Origin: Acidimicrobiia bacterium | GTDB taxonomy: Bacteria > Actinomycetota > Acidimicrobiia > Acidimicrobiales > Poriferisodalaceae | Reading direction: 5' to 3' | Length of the DNA stretch: 64,000 bases | NCBI GenBank assembly: GCA_022821985.1 | Contig: JAJECP010000011.1 | Coordinates: forward strand, 1 to 64,000 | Shown here: in pieces, positions 1 through 8,929 of the stretch | Layout of the letters: the number at the start of each line of letters is the position of its first letter | How positions within the stretch are numbered: position 1 is the first letter of the stretch | The notes under the pieces: generated by a model | Told to the model about the DNA's origin: nothing | The model's database searches: none | Seen by the model: only the letters and a program-made list of their open reading frames with translations | Made by a program: the position numbers and the translations under genes

Positions 1-3000
1 TGAACTCGCGGCTGAGCTGCCCGGCTGGGATGGCGAAGCTGAACTCCTGGGTCTTCGAGAGTGCAGTGCCGTCGGCGGCGGTGAGTGCGTAGTCGCCGCT
101 CGCGGCAGTAGTGGAGGCTGACTTCACCCGGACAGGGATGGTGACGTCTGCCGCAAGGGCAGTACTCAGGCCGATGGTGAGCGTGACCGACTCGCCCTCG
201 GGCACGTCGATGCTGTGCCCGATGTCGGATTGGGACCCGGCGATCCAGAATCCGGCGGTGGCCTCGGTATCGCCAGAGATGACGAGCACTGCGTTTCGAG
301 TACGTCCGAAATCGGCATGAACCGGCTGCTCGATATGGAGCCGTGCAGACTTGGCGACATCCGAGGGGACGCCGTCTCTGAGGCTCTGAACCCGGATCGA
401 CCGCTCGGTGACGCCCGGGGCGAAGCGAAGCACGCCCTCAGCCGCGATGTAGTGCTCTCCCGCTATGGCGGTGAGGTTCTCTGTGCGGTAGCCGACCGAG
501 ATCGGCAGCAGCGTCGAACCCGAATTCGGGTACTCCACCACGACAGCAATGTCGTCTGCTTTGCCTTCGGTAGTCGCGACGACTGCCGACTTGAAACTGA
601 CGGTGGGGAGATCGTCATCGTCGGTGATGGCGCCGACGGCCGACGACTTGTCGGGGTTGAGCGACGGCGCGTCGGTGCCCGTCGGCGCGCCGAGCGTGAC
701 GGTGAAGTACTGGGTGCTCTCGTACACGCTGTCTTGGGTGGTGGCGACGGTGATGGCGCCGGTGGTGGCGCCCTGGGCGATCCTGAGGCTGCCGGTCGCG
801 TTGGCGTAGTCGGCGCCGGTGCCGTCGCTGCTGCCGGTGGTTATGGCGGGCGCAGGGTCGCCGGTGACGTTGCGGCCGTCGCTGAACGAATAGGGAATGG
901 TGATCCCGCCCGAGGGCGCGGCGGTCGGCAGCGTGACGGTGAAGCTGAGGCTGCCGCCCTCGGCCGCGGCGGCCGACTCGACCGTGACGCCGGCCTCCAC
1001 GGTGAACAGGCCCGACAAGGCGTACAGCGGCAGCTTCTCGGTGGCACGGGCGCCGACGCAGGCGCCGGCCGGGTCGGCGTTGCCATCTTGGGTGGGCGCG
1101 CCGTGGATGCCGTCACGCGGCCCGAGCGGGTTGTAGTCGACGCCTGCCTTGTTGAGATAGCCCACCCGGGGCTGAGCCTCGCCCATGAGGCCTCTGCCGT
1201 GCTCGCCGGCGGGCAGCGGAGTCAAGGTGCCGTCACCGGACTTGTGATTCCTGGGGACGTAGACACGGCACGCGTAGGCGCGGTCATAGCCGGCGCCTGC
1301 CCGTGAGCTGCCGGTCCAGTATCCGTCGGCGTTGACGGTGGCGGCTGTGCCGTCGGCGTGACGGGGCTTGTCCTCGTTGGCCCAGTCGCCGCTCAGGGCC
1401 GCGTTGTCGACGGCGACCAAATTGCCGTTGACCCAATGCGTTTCTCCCTCGGGGAAGGCGAAGGTCGTCGGGTTGTTGACGGCCCTGAACAGCGCGTGAT
1501 CCCGCGCGGCGCCCGTGATGTCGTTGATCTCCGATGCGCCCGGCGCCAGCCGGATGGTCTGACGGGGGAGTTGGCCGATCACCTTGCCGTTCTCGTCGAT
1601 GGCGCCGGTGGAGACGACGGCCCGGAACATCGAGGCGAACGGCTTGAGGGCGTCCACCGCGCTGGTGAGGCTTTGGCCGTCGCTGGTGGCGCCGGCGATG
1701 ATCTCGTTGCGGACGAAGCTGTCGTAGTAGCTCGCCTCGGTGCTGGTGCCGGTGGTGGCGCCCTTGGTCACGTAGACGAGCCGGAAGCTGTCGCCGGGAC
1801 CGACACCGGTGGGCAGCAGCGGCCAGTCCATGGGCACGATCCCCGCCGCGGCGGAAGTGAGCCCGGCATCGTCGTCGTCGGTGATGCCGTACCAGTGCTC
1901 GGTCGCGGCGCCGGCGGCCTCCACGCCGCCGCCGAGGTTGCTCGCAGGCGGCGGGGTGGTCGGCACTCCGTCGATGACTGTCGGCGCCAGGTTGTCGGCC
2001 AGTTCCACCGAGAACGTCTCGTCCACGGCCTCGCCGTCGTCGAAGCCGGCCCTCGTGCGCAGCTCGATGGTGGCGGTGGCGTTGCCGGCGGTGGGGCCGC
2101 GCAGCTCCACATAGCGGAAGCCCGTATGGGAAGGGGTGCGCCGGTCGACGTGGGCCACCGTGGCGCCCGCCTCGGTCGCGGTCATCTCGAAGTCGTTGTA
2201 CTGCGGGGGGAAGGCCACGTTGGCGCCGATGCGGGGTTCGCGCACCGTCTGCACCACCACCCCGTTGGCCTCCGATTCGAGACGCAGCGGCACCCGCACC
2301 CACTCGCCGTCGGCCAGCGGCCGCGACAGGCTCACCGTGAGCACGTCGGCGCGTGACGGGTCGCCCTCGGTCATCACCTTCGAGAGGCCTGCCTTGGCGG
2401 CACCGCCGCCGGCGAGGGTGACGGTGGTGGGCTCGTCGTCGACTGCGGTGACGGTGAGGCGGGGGCCGGCGAGCCCGAAATAGTCGCTGTGGTCGGAGTT
2501 GGCCGCGTGGGTGATGACGGCGGTGCGGTCGGCCTCGTCCTGGGCGGTGTTCTGCGCGGTGACGGTGACGTTCTGGGCGGTCTGCCAGTTGCTCGGCGTG
2601 AAGGTGAGCGCCACGCCGCCGGTGACGGTGGCGGCTGTGGAGACGCTGCTGGTGAGGCGGGCCGCGCTGGTGTCGTCGCTGGTGACGGTGACGGTCACGT
2701 CGAACAGCGGCTTGGTGTTGAGCCGCACGCCGTAGGTGACCGAGCCGCCGTCCTCGCCGAGGCGCACGGCGGCGGGCAGCGCGCCGCTCTGGCCCGCCAG
2801 GGTGATGCCGGGCGACGCTTCGAGCAGGTCGATGTTGTAGCTGCGCTGCTCCGCGGCGCCCGCGATGTGGCCGGGGCAGCCCGCGCCGGCGCACGCCCCG
2901 CCGCCGAGGGTGCCCCCGAAGCGGTTGCTCTCGCCCAGCCAGCCGTCGGAGCGCTCCGGTATCGACACCTCCATCCGGTTGGTGATCCGGTCGATGTCGG

Positions 3001-4540
3001 CCAGCGCCGTCACGATGACCGTGGCCTCGGCGGCCGACTTGTCGGTCGGGGTGCCGGTGAAGGTGAGCCGGCCCTCGGTGCCGTCGGCGGAGTCTCGGTA
3101 GGCGACGCCCTGGGGGCTGCCGTCGAGGGCCAGCTCGAAGTTCGCGCCGAGTTCGAGGTTGGCCGTGTGGGGGGCACCGTTCGAGCCGGTCCAGGTCTCG
3201 GCGCCGCGGAAGCGCAGCGGCACGGTGAGCTGCTCGCCCGCGGCAAGGGGGCGGGCCAGGGTCACCGTGAACTTGGCGGTGTCGTTCGGGTCGGCCTCGG
3301 TGGCCTGGTGATCGGCGGTGCCTGCGGGGCCCAGCGTCACCTTGGTGGGCTCGTCGTCGCCGAACACCTTGATCGGGATGGCGAAGCGGCCCAATTTTCC
3401 GATCAGGGCTGCGTTCGGTGCGGTGGTGTGTTTCTTGTCCGTGTAGTTGTCGGTGATCTCGAACGCGAGAAGGCTGATGGTCCCCTCGAGCACGCCCTCG
3501 TTGTCGACTCCGTTGTCGAAGGCCACCATCTGGAAAGTGACGCTGGCAGGGATGTCGCCGTAGACCGGCTTGTCGCCCGCGTCTGTGCGGCCGTTGTTGT
3601 TGGTGTCTTCGTAGCGCAGCAGCGGGCGGGTGAGCCGGGCCACCTCGCGGTACTGCCTCGACCGTTTGGGGTCGTGAATGCCAGGGTCGCCGCCGACACC
3701 GTGGGCGATCGAGCGCCGGTTCGGATCGAGGAGGTTGCCATGACCGTCCCTCGTGTCGCTGATGGGGCCCGGCTTCACCTTGACCAGCTCGTTGACCCTG
3801 GCCACGATGGCCACGCCGTCGGCCCTGTCGCTGTCGGCGACGCTTTCCATGTCTGCGATCACCGTGCTGTCGAACTCCAGCGTGACGGTGTCGCGGTGGT
3901 CGCGGGAGTCGCTGTTCTGCGTCCGCTCCATCAGCCGCACCGCGTCGCTGTTGATCCGCACCGTGACGCCGCTGTTCGAGAACGATTTGGCGGCGGGCTG
4001 CTCGTTGACGGTGACCGTCCAGTCGGCGACCGCCGCCGCGTCGGTGCAGGTCGTTCCGCCCACGCAGAGCTGCACGCCGAACGTCTCGCTGGTGGTGTCG
4101 CTGTCGCGGCTGACTGTCTGGGTGGTGACCTGGCGGCCCCGCACCGTCTTGGTGGTGGTGGTGATCGTGCCGGCGGCCACCTCGAACTGGATGCGGCCGC
4201 TGCGGATGTTGGGATACACCCGCATGCTGGCGCCGGGCGCCACGGCCTTCTCTCGCCCCCGCTGGTCGCGGGCGGTCACCTTCATGTCGCTGCTGGTGGC
4301 CGTGTAGGGGTCGGCCAGCGGCTTGACCCGCAGGTGGTACTGGTCGGCGTCGGGCAGGTTGGAGATCTCGAAGTAGCGCTCAGTGCCGTCGTCGATCACC
4401 GTGCGGTGCAGGTACGGCACCGTGGAGGTGTCGACGTCGGTCGGCGTCTGCGCCCCGGCCTCGTGCGTGCCGTAGGGCACCACCGCGAGCAGCGAGGCCA
4501 GCAGCAGCACCGCCAGCGCCCCCGCCCCATGCCGCCGCAC
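1..4540 (-). CDS. Giant secreted Calx-beta-repeat surface protein (3' end outside window)
   Basis: The frame is open from a GTG at 4540 to the window edge, giving 1513 residues with no stop. The GTG is preceded by GGGAGGA at a good distance; an in-frame GTG at 4564 lacks this. Residues 1-30 form a signal peptide (basic VRRHG, then a Leu/Ala/Val core, AGA|QT as a likely cleavage site), so the protein is exported. The rest is Thr/Asp/Gly-rich beta-sandwich sequence with repeated DDEPT and DDDD linkers followed by segments of the type EGGSLSFTVTLP, which resemble Calx-beta calcium-binding repeats of bacterial adhesins and S-layer-like proteins. Two Cys occur close together near residue 200 and a few more later. 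No anchor is visible because the C-terminus is missing. The long plus-strand frames lying across it are antisense shadows. Exact domain count is not resolved. Confidence 0.85.
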   Translation of the reverse strand, partial: MRRHGAGALAVLLLASLLAVVPYGTHEAGAQTPTDVDTSTVPYLHRTVIDDGTERYFEISNLPDADQYHLRVKPLADPYTATSSDMKVTARDQRGREKAVAPGASMRVYPNIRSGRIQFEVAAGTITTTTKTVRGRQVTTQTVSRDSDTTSETFGVQLCVGGTTCTDAAAVADWTVTVNEQPAAKSFSNSGVTVRINSDAVRLMERTQNSDSRDHRDTVTLEFDSTVIADMESVADSDRADGVAIVARVNELVKVKPGPISDTRDGHGNLLDPNRRSIAHGVGGDPGIHDPKRSRQYREVARLTRPLLRYEDTNNNGRTDAGDKPVYGDIPASVTFQMVAFDNGVDNEGVLEGTISLLAFEITDNYTDKKHTTAPNAALIGKLGRFAIPIKVFGDDEPTKVTLGPAGTADHQATEADPNDTAKFTVTLARPLAAGEQLTVPLRFRGAETWTGSNGAPHTANLELGANFELALDGSPQGVAYRDSADGTEGRLTFTGTPTDKSAAEATVIVTALADIDRITNRMEVSIPERSDGWLGESNRFGGTLGGGACAGAGCPGHIAGAAEQRSYNIDLLEASPGITLAGQSGALPAAVRLGEDGGSVTYGVRLNTKPLFDVTVTVTSDDTSAARLTSSVSTAATVTGGVALTFTPSNWQTAQNVTVTAQNTAQDEADRTAVITHAANSDHSDYFGLAGPRLTVTAVDDEPTTVTLAGGGAAKAGLSKVMTEGDPSRADVLTVSLSRPLADGEWVRVPLRLESEANGVVVQTVREPRIGANVAFPPQYNDFEMTATEAGATVAHVDRRTPSHTGFRYVELRGPTAGNATATIELRTRAGFDDGEAVDETFSVELADNLAPTVIDGVPTTPPPASNLGGGVEAAGAATEHWYGITDDDDAGLTSAAAGIVPMDWPLLPTGVGPGDSFRLVYVTKGATTGTSTEASYYDSFVRNEIIAGATSDGQSLTSAVDALKPFASMFRAVVSTGAIDENGKVIGQLPRQTIRLAPGASEINDITGAARDHALFRAVNNPTTFAFPEGETHWVNGNLVAVDNAALSGDWANEDKPRHADGTAATVNADGYWTGSSRAGAGYDRAYACRVYVPRNHKSGDGTLTPLPAGEHGRGLMGEAQPRVGYLNKAGVDYNPLGPRDGIHGAPTQDGNADPAGACVGARATEKLPLYALSGLFTVEAGVTVESAAAAEGGSLSFTVTLPTAAPSGGITIPYSFSDGRNVTGDPAPAITTGSSDGTGADYANATGSLRIAQGATTGAITVATTQDSVYESTQYFTVTLGAPTGTDAPSLNPDKSSAVGAITDDDDLPTVSFKSAVVATTEGKADDIAVVVEYPNSGSTLLPISVGYRTENLTAIAGEHYIAAEGVLRFAPGVTERSIRVQSLRDGVPSDVAKSARLHIEQPVHADFGRTRNAVLVISGDTEATAGFWIAGSQSDIGHSIDVPEGESVTLTIGLSTALAADVTIPVRVKSASTTAASGDYALTAADGTALSKTQEFSFAIPAGQLSREF

Positions 4541-5053
4541 CGGCTTCCTCCCAACGTCGGTCACCGGGCCGTCGCCCACGCAATCGTCGTCCGCGGACCC
4601 GTCATCGTTCCCGGCGAAGGCTCAGCCACAGGCGGGCCGCCGACGCATCGGCCGCAACGACCCCCCCCCCCCCGCAATCGGGGCAGGTCAGCACCGGTCG
4701 CCGCCGTCGGACACCCAGACGCCGTTCCGCGGCGGCACTGAGATCCGCGGAGCTGCACCCGGCGAAACCGGACGTTCCCGAGCCGGGCTGACCCGGCCGA
4801 CAGCGACTTCCCAACAGGTACGCCACAAGCCGACAAGAGTACTGCTGCGCTCGTCCATGGTGAACCCATTCACCAGCGTGCAGCCGAGCCGCACTGCACG
4901 CGGCACAGCCGACATCTCTGACGTGGATATCATCGAAAAATATTGATAATATATGAAACACTATTCTTGTGATGGTGCGGGACCGATTACAGCCACGCCG
5001 GCAGCACCTCGGCCGGCGACGGGCGCTGCCGTGATCCGACCCTGGGAGGCCAA
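4541..5053. other. Divergent intergenic region, no convincing gene
   Basis: About 510 bases separate the minus-strand surface protein from the plus-strand coiled-coil gene. Short minus-strand frames here are Arg/Cys-rich and not protein-like. The stretch 4925-4975 is strikingly AT-rich against the high-GC background and probably holds promoter elements for one or both genes, but no clean -35/-10 pair could be assigned. A 13-base C tract lies at 4661-4673 (listed separately). Confidence 0.6.
4661..4673. repeat. Homopolymeric tract of 13 C (13 G on the minus strand)
   Basis: Thirteen consecutive C are read directly. On the minus strand this is a poly-G tract 121-133 bases upstream of the start codon of the giant surface protein. 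Such tracts are slippage-prone; in a promoter-proximal position they can alter transcription, as known for phase-variable surface genes in other bacteria. Function here is inference only, and the run length could also be a sequencing or assembly error. Confidence 0.7.
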
Positions 5054-5722
5054 ATGAGTACGCTCGAGACCGTGGCAACAGGCAGCAGCCCCGACACCGG
5101 CAGCGCTTCTGACGCCACGCCGCAGCAGCAGACCCCGCAGCAGCCCACCGGCGACGGGCCCGACTCGCCGAGCGGACCCGCGCAGCGCCACGACGAGCAG
5201 CAACAGCCGGGCCAACGCTCACCCACCTCCGAAGCCACGCGAGCGGCGGGCCGGCAAGCTGTGCAGGCTCGCAGCCGGCGTCTGCCGGCATGGCTGGAAC
5301 GCAACGGCATCGCAGCAGCCGTCATCACCAGCTTCGCCGCCCTGCTCGTCTACGGCTTCATGTCGCTCAGCAACCAGATCGACACCCTCGGCGGCAGAAT
5401 CGACCGCGTCGAAGACAACCTCAACCAGCGGATCGACCGCGTGGACCAGCGAATCACCACCGAGATCGCCTCCCTGCGAGATGACATGAACCAATGGATC
5501 GACCGAGTCGACGCACGGTTCGCCCAGATCGACCAGCGGTTCATCCAGATCGAGGGGCGTCTCGACCAGATCGACCAGCGCTTCATCCAGATCGACTCGC
5601 GGTTCGCCCAGATCGACCAGCGGTTGACGGATATCAACGCGATTCTGTTCGACCACACTGGTCGGCTGTCACGCATCGAGACCACTCTCGAACTGGGCTC
5701 CAGCACCACCCCGGAGACGTAG
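5054..5722 (+). CDS. Single-pass membrane protein with long heptad coiled coil
   Basis: The 222-residue product has a Gln/Pro/Ser-rich, disordered N-terminus (1-75), one transmembrane helix (about 85-105), then a coiled coil from about 106 to 213. The coiled coil is built from near-perfect seven-residue units such as RFAQIDQ, RFIQIDS and RLDQIDQ, with Ile/Phe at the core positions, so it very probably oligomerises on one side of the membrane. GGGAGG sits upstream of the ATG. The stop codon is followed directly by the ATG of the next gene (TAGATG), indicating translational coupling. The repeats are visible at DNA level as 21-base units. No enzymatic motif is present, and the specific role is unknown; structurally it could act as a spacer, tether or scaffold. 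Confidence 0.8.
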   Translation: MSTLETVATGSSPDTGSASDATPQQQTPQQPTGDGPDSPSGPAQRHDEQQQPGQRSPTSEATRAAGRQAVQARSRRLPAWLERNGIAAAVITSFAALLVYGFMSLSNQIDTLGGRIDRVEDNLNQRIDRVDQRITTEIASLRDDMNQWIDRVDARFAQIDQRFIQIEGRLDQIDQRFIQIDSRFAQIDQRLTDINAILFDHTGRLSRIETTLELGSSTTPET

Positions 5723-6856
5723 ATGGGGCCTGCTCAGCAGTCTCCCCGCAGGCTGCCGCAGTTGACGCCCGAGGCCGCGGCGCTGCTGCCGACCGGCGAC
5801 ACTGCGCCCCGCTGCGCCGCCCATGCTGCCGCTATCGGCGCCGATCCCGGCGGCACTGCAGTCTGCGCCGATGCCGTGGCGCTGGTGGGAGCACCGCTGC
5901 CGTGGCCGAAGCCGGTGTTCGCGAGCGGCCTGCTCGAGGGTTTTATGCCCATGATGGAGCTGCACCCAGGCCTGACCCGGGTGCTTGCCGTGGCGCCGCC
6001 GGACAGGAGCGGCCCGCACGGCACGATCACTGCGGATGAGGTCGCGGCAGATCATCTGTCGCAGGTGCCGCCGGGGGGGCGTGACCGGCACGGCAAAATT
6101 CCCGTCGTGCTGCACTGGCGTTCCGGAGCGGGCACGCAGTCGGCATGCTTCGACGCTCGCGGCCCCGACGGGCTGCGGCAGCTCTTCGCCCACCTTCGGG
6201 ACCAATCGCCCGCCGACCCCGTACCGCAGGGCGCCAGGTTTGCCTCGCTCGGCTGCGCCGAGAACGAACGGGCGGTGCTCATCTGCACACAGGGCAGCCA
6301 TGACGTGTGCTGCGGCAGCGAGGGCACACGCCTGGCGGCCGACTTCGAAGCGGTGCTGCGCGCCTACCGGAATGCGGATGCCGACGAGCCCTACGCCGGT
6401 GCGCCGACCGGCGGCGGGCGGGTCGCCGTGTACCGCGTCAGCCACACCGGAGGCCACCGATTCGCCCCGACGGCGATGACGCTGCCCGACGGCCGCATGT
6501 GGGCCGGCGTCGAAGCCGGCGAGCTGGCCTCGATCTTGGACCAGACTGCCGACGCAGCCGCCGTGGCGCCGCGCTGCCGGGGATGGTGGGGGGCGCCGAC
6601 CGGACCGGCGCAGGTCGCCGAGCGTGCGGTGTTCGCGCAGGTGGGCTGGCCGCTCGAAGCCATGACGCGTGAAGTGCGCTTGAGGCGCACACCGGACGCT
6701 TGGGAGGTCGACGTGGTGGCGGCCGAGGCAGGGCGGGCATGGACCGCGACCGTGCGAGAGTCTCGAACGGTGCCGACTATCGCTTGCAGAGCGCTCGGCG
6801 GCCTGCCCGCCAAAGGGGCCACCGAGTTCGTCGCGACCGAGGTACGCGAACGCTGA
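5723..6856 (+). CDS. Sucrase/ferredoxin-like (Suc_Fer-like) family protein
   Basis: The 377-residue product carries the thioredoxin-fold signature of the Suc_Fer-like family: Cys188, then Cys196-Cys197 in HDVCCGSEG, followed by SHTGGHRFAP with His241 and His245. In the family these Cys/His residues are expected to ligate a 2Fe-2S cluster; the biochemical role of bacterial members is largely undefined, possibly electron transfer or redox sensing. The N-terminal 60 residues are Ala-rich, with further Cys at 31, 48 and 178. The ATG abuts the stop of the coiled-coil membrane gene with no spacer, so the two are likely one transcript; whether the proteins interact is unknown. No transmembrane segment is seen, so it is probably cytosolic. 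Confidence 0.75.
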   Translation: MGPAQQSPRRLPQLTPEAAALLPTGDTAPRCAAHAAAIGADPGGTAVCADAVALVGAPLPWPKPVFASGLLEGFMPMMELHPGLTRVLAVAPPDRSGPHGTITADEVAADHLSQVPPGGRDRHGKIPVVLHWRSGAGTQSACFDARGPDGLRQLFAHLRDQSPADPVPQGARFASLGCAENERAVLICTQGSHDVCCGSEGTRLAADFEAVLRAYRNADADEPYAGAPTGGGRVAVYRVSHTGGHRFAPTAMTLPDGRMWAGVEAGELASILDQTADAAAVAPRCRGWWGAPTGPAQVAERAVFAQVGWPLEAMTREVRLRRTPDAWEVDVVAAEAGRAWTATVRESRTVPTIACRALGGLPAKGATEFVATEVRER

Positions 6857-6965
6857 GCCAGGCCGATCACGCAACAGGACGCCGAACGGCCCAGCGATCT
6901 AGCCTGCTCACGTCGCGGTCACCGACTGGGACAGCCCCGCCCACCACTCACGAGGAGCTGCTGCG

Positions 6966-8189
6966 ATGACATCACCGCTGGAGGGCATCCGCGTCGTCGA
7001 GTTCGCCAACTTCGCTGCGGCGCCGTCTGCCGTGGCGATCATGGCCGACCTCGGGGCGGAGGTGATCAAGGTGGAAGCCATCGGCGGCGACCCGATTCGC
7101 GGGCTGATGAAGCAGGCCAAGGTGCCCGAGGGTGCGCACAACCCCGACGTGGCCTTCCAGTTCATCAACCGGGGCAAGCAGTCGATCCAGCTCAATCTGG
7201 AAGACCCCGACGGCTCGGCGATTGCGCGGCGGCTGGTCGCGGCCTCCGATGTCGTGGTCATGAACCTGCTTCCCGAGCGGCGCGACCGTTTCGGCCTGAG
7301 CACCGACGATCTGCTGGCGCTGAAGCCCGACCTGGTGATCGGCGTGCTGTCGGGCTACGGCGAGGCGGGAGACGAGATCGACCGGCCCGGCTACGACGTG
7401 ACGGCCTTTTTCTCGCGGTCGGGCCTCTACGGCGCCTCGACGCCCCCCGGCGGCGCCCCGCCGCACGCCCGGCCGGGCCAAGGCGACCACACCACGAGCC
7501 TGGCATTCTTCGGCGCGATCATGGCCGGGCTGCGGGCCCGGGATGTCACCGGCGAAGGCCAAGTGGTGGAGTCGTCACTGCTGCGGACAGCGACCTGGAC
7601 CATCGCCATCGACATGGCCACCTCGCTGGTGGACGGTCGCCCCAACACTGAGCGTCCTCGTGAGAGCGGCTTGTCGCCCATGCTCGAAGCCTTCGAGTGC
7701 GCGGACGGGCGGTGGCTGCACTTCACAATGCCCGACACCGGCGACGCGTGGGAGCGCTTCTGCAAAGCCATCGAGCGCGAGGACCTGCTGTCCAACCCCG
7801 ACTACCAGACCGGCCGGCAGCGCTTTCGGTCAATGCGCGCACTGCTCGCCGACATCGACGACACCCTCAAGTCACAGCCGTCCGAATACTGGATGCCTCG
7901 GCTGGATGAGCACCGCTGCATCTGGGCGCCGATCAACGACACGGCGCAAGCAGCGCAGGATCCGCAGGTACGCGCAACCGGGGCCTTCGAGACCATTCAC
8001 CACCCGGAGGCCGGCGACTTCGAGACCATCGCCGCCCCGTTCCGCATGCACAACTCCCCCGACGTGGGTGTGCGCGGCCCCGCGCCACGAGCCGGTGAGC
8101 ACACCGCCAGCGTGCTGGGCGACCTGCTCGGCCTCGACGAGAGCGAGATCACCGACCTGGCCGAACGCGGCGTCATCGCGTCGGACTGA
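6966..8189 (+). CDS. CaiB/BaiF (family III) CoA-transferase
   Basis: The 407-residue product has the family III CoA-transferase layout: N-terminal LEGIRVVEFANFAAAPSA, ADLGAEVIKVE, the RPGYD segment near 140, and the catalytic Asp at 174 in the GQGDHTTSL context, where an acyl-aspartyl/CoA intermediate forms. Length fits the family (about 400). Such enzymes move CoA between organic acids, for example formyl, oxalyl, carnitine-type or aromatic acids; the substrate cannot be read from sequence. It starts at ATG 6966 after a GAGGAG box and is a stand-alone unit, ending against a hairpin (8216-8241) that separates it from the convergent shikimate kinase gene. Probably cytosolic, in carboxylic-acid catabolism. 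Confidence 0.9.
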   Translation: MTSPLEGIRVVEFANFAAAPSAVAIMADLGAEVIKVEAIGGDPIRGLMKQAKVPEGAHNPDVAFQFINRGKQSIQLNLEDPDGSAIARRLVAASDVVVMNLLPERRDRFGLSTDDLLALKPDLVIGVLSGYGEAGDEIDRPGYDVTAFFSRSGLYGASTPPGGAPPHARPGQGDHTTSLAFFGAIMAGLRARDVTGEGQVVESSLLRTATWTIAIDMATSLVDGRPNTERPRESGLSPMLEAFECADGRWLHFTMPDTGDAWERFCKAIEREDLLSNPDYQTGRQRFRSMRALLADIDDTLKSQPSEYWMPRLDEHRCIWAPINDTAQAAQDPQVRATGAFETIHHPEAGDFETIAAPFRMHNSPDVGVRGPAPRAGEHTASVLGDLLGLDESEITDLAERGVIASD

Positions 8190-8215
8190 ACGCCTGTCGA
8201 CGATTCGCCGGTAGT

Positions 8216-8241
8216 CGACAGCCGGTCGACCGGCGCTGTCG
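8216..8241. terminator. Hairpin between convergent genes (probable bidirectional terminator)
   Basis: Between the CoA-transferase stop (8189) and the shikimate kinase stop (8246) lies the perfect palindrome GCCGGTCGACCGGC at 8221-8234, embedded in arms CGACA and TGTCG with a small bulge. There is no clear T-run, so an intrinsic terminator is likely but not certain. Confidence 0.5.
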
Positions 8242-8245
8242 CAAG

Positions 8246-8767
8246 TCAGGCTTCGAGGCGGTCGATGATGTCTGTTGCTATGTCCTGCGGTGAGCGGCCC
8301 GCCGTGTGGACCTGCTCGAACTGCCCGTAGCCCGCTGCCCGCTCCTTCAGGAGGCGGGCTACTGCGGCAGCCGGATCGTCGCCTGCAAGCAGCGGCCGCA
8401 CCGGGCCATCGACGTCGGCTCTCAGGCGGCGGACGATCTCGTCAGCACTAGCGGCAAGGCAGAAGACGCGACCCGTGGCGGTCAGCGCATCTGCATTTGC
8501 CGGATCGAGCAGCATCCGGCCGCCGGTGGCGATGACGTGGTGCCGGCCGCGGGCGACATCAGCGGCCGCCTCCCGCTCAAGTGCTCGAAAAGCGTCCTCG
8601 CCCTGCTCGGCAAAGATGGCGTCGATCGGTCCGTGCCGAGCCACGATCACGTCGTCGGTGTCGACGAATGTCCAGCCGAGGTCACGCGCGACCAACCGGC
8701 CCACGGTGGTTTTTCCTGTCCCCATGAACCCCGTCAACACCACGTTGAGCTCGGGCGAGCAAGTCAC
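8246..8767 (-). CDS. aroK: Shikimate kinase
   Basis: The 173-residue product has a P-loop (GFMGTGKTT), the DTD motif in TFVDTDDVI, a GEDAFRALE segment and a RPLL lid arginine region, the pattern of shikimate kinase (EC 2.7.1.71), which phosphorylates shikimate in chorismate biosynthesis. The usual GGG substrate loop reads ATGGR, a substitution seen in divergent members, so another small-metabolite kinase is possible. The start is GTG (8767) without a strong ribosome binding site. It is not beside other aro genes; a chorismate mutase gene lies far away at 45 kb, so the pathway appears scattered. Cytosolic enzyme. Confidence 0.78.
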   Translation of the reverse strand: MTCSPELNVVLTGFMGTGKTTVGRLVARDLGWTFVDTDDVIVARHGPIDAIFAEQGEDAFRALEREAAADVARGRHHVIATGGRMLLDPANADALTATGRVFCLAASADEIVRRLRADVDGPVRPLLAGDDPAAAVARLLKERAAGYGQFEQVHTAGRSPQDIATDIIDRLEA

Positions 8768-8929
8768 AGGATCACGCTAGGACGCCAAGCCGGCAGCGCG
8801 AACATTGCGGAAACATCGGCCAACGATGCCGCGACATCGCTTGATCCTTCTCGCGGTCGCCGCTTACCTACGACGCTGAGCCGGATGCCGCGCGGCGGCA
8901 GCTGCCCGGCCGTAGACCCAGGAGCACCC

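Noticed and set aside
1284-2894. A 536-codon minus-strand frame, Arg/His-rich.
   Set aside because: It is a different frame of the same strand as the giant surface protein, whose own frame stays open throughout and has sensible composition.
2489-4741. A 750-codon open frame on the plus strand across the surface-protein gene (also 215-1306 and 1358-2356).
   Set aside because: Translations are Gly/Arg/His/Val-rich with no motif; they are antisense shadows of a high-GC minus-strand gene that has a signal peptide and ribosome binding site.
4602-5291. Minus-strand frame with a CPDCGG zinc-ribbon-like motif.
   Set aside because: The frame crosses the plus-strand coiled-coil gene, is Arg/Cys/Ala-rich, and the motif lies over the poly-C tract region; no supporting start.
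5490-5640. Regular 21-base repeats that could suggest a CRISPR array.
   Set aside because: The units are contiguous without spacers and encode an in-frame heptad coiled coil.
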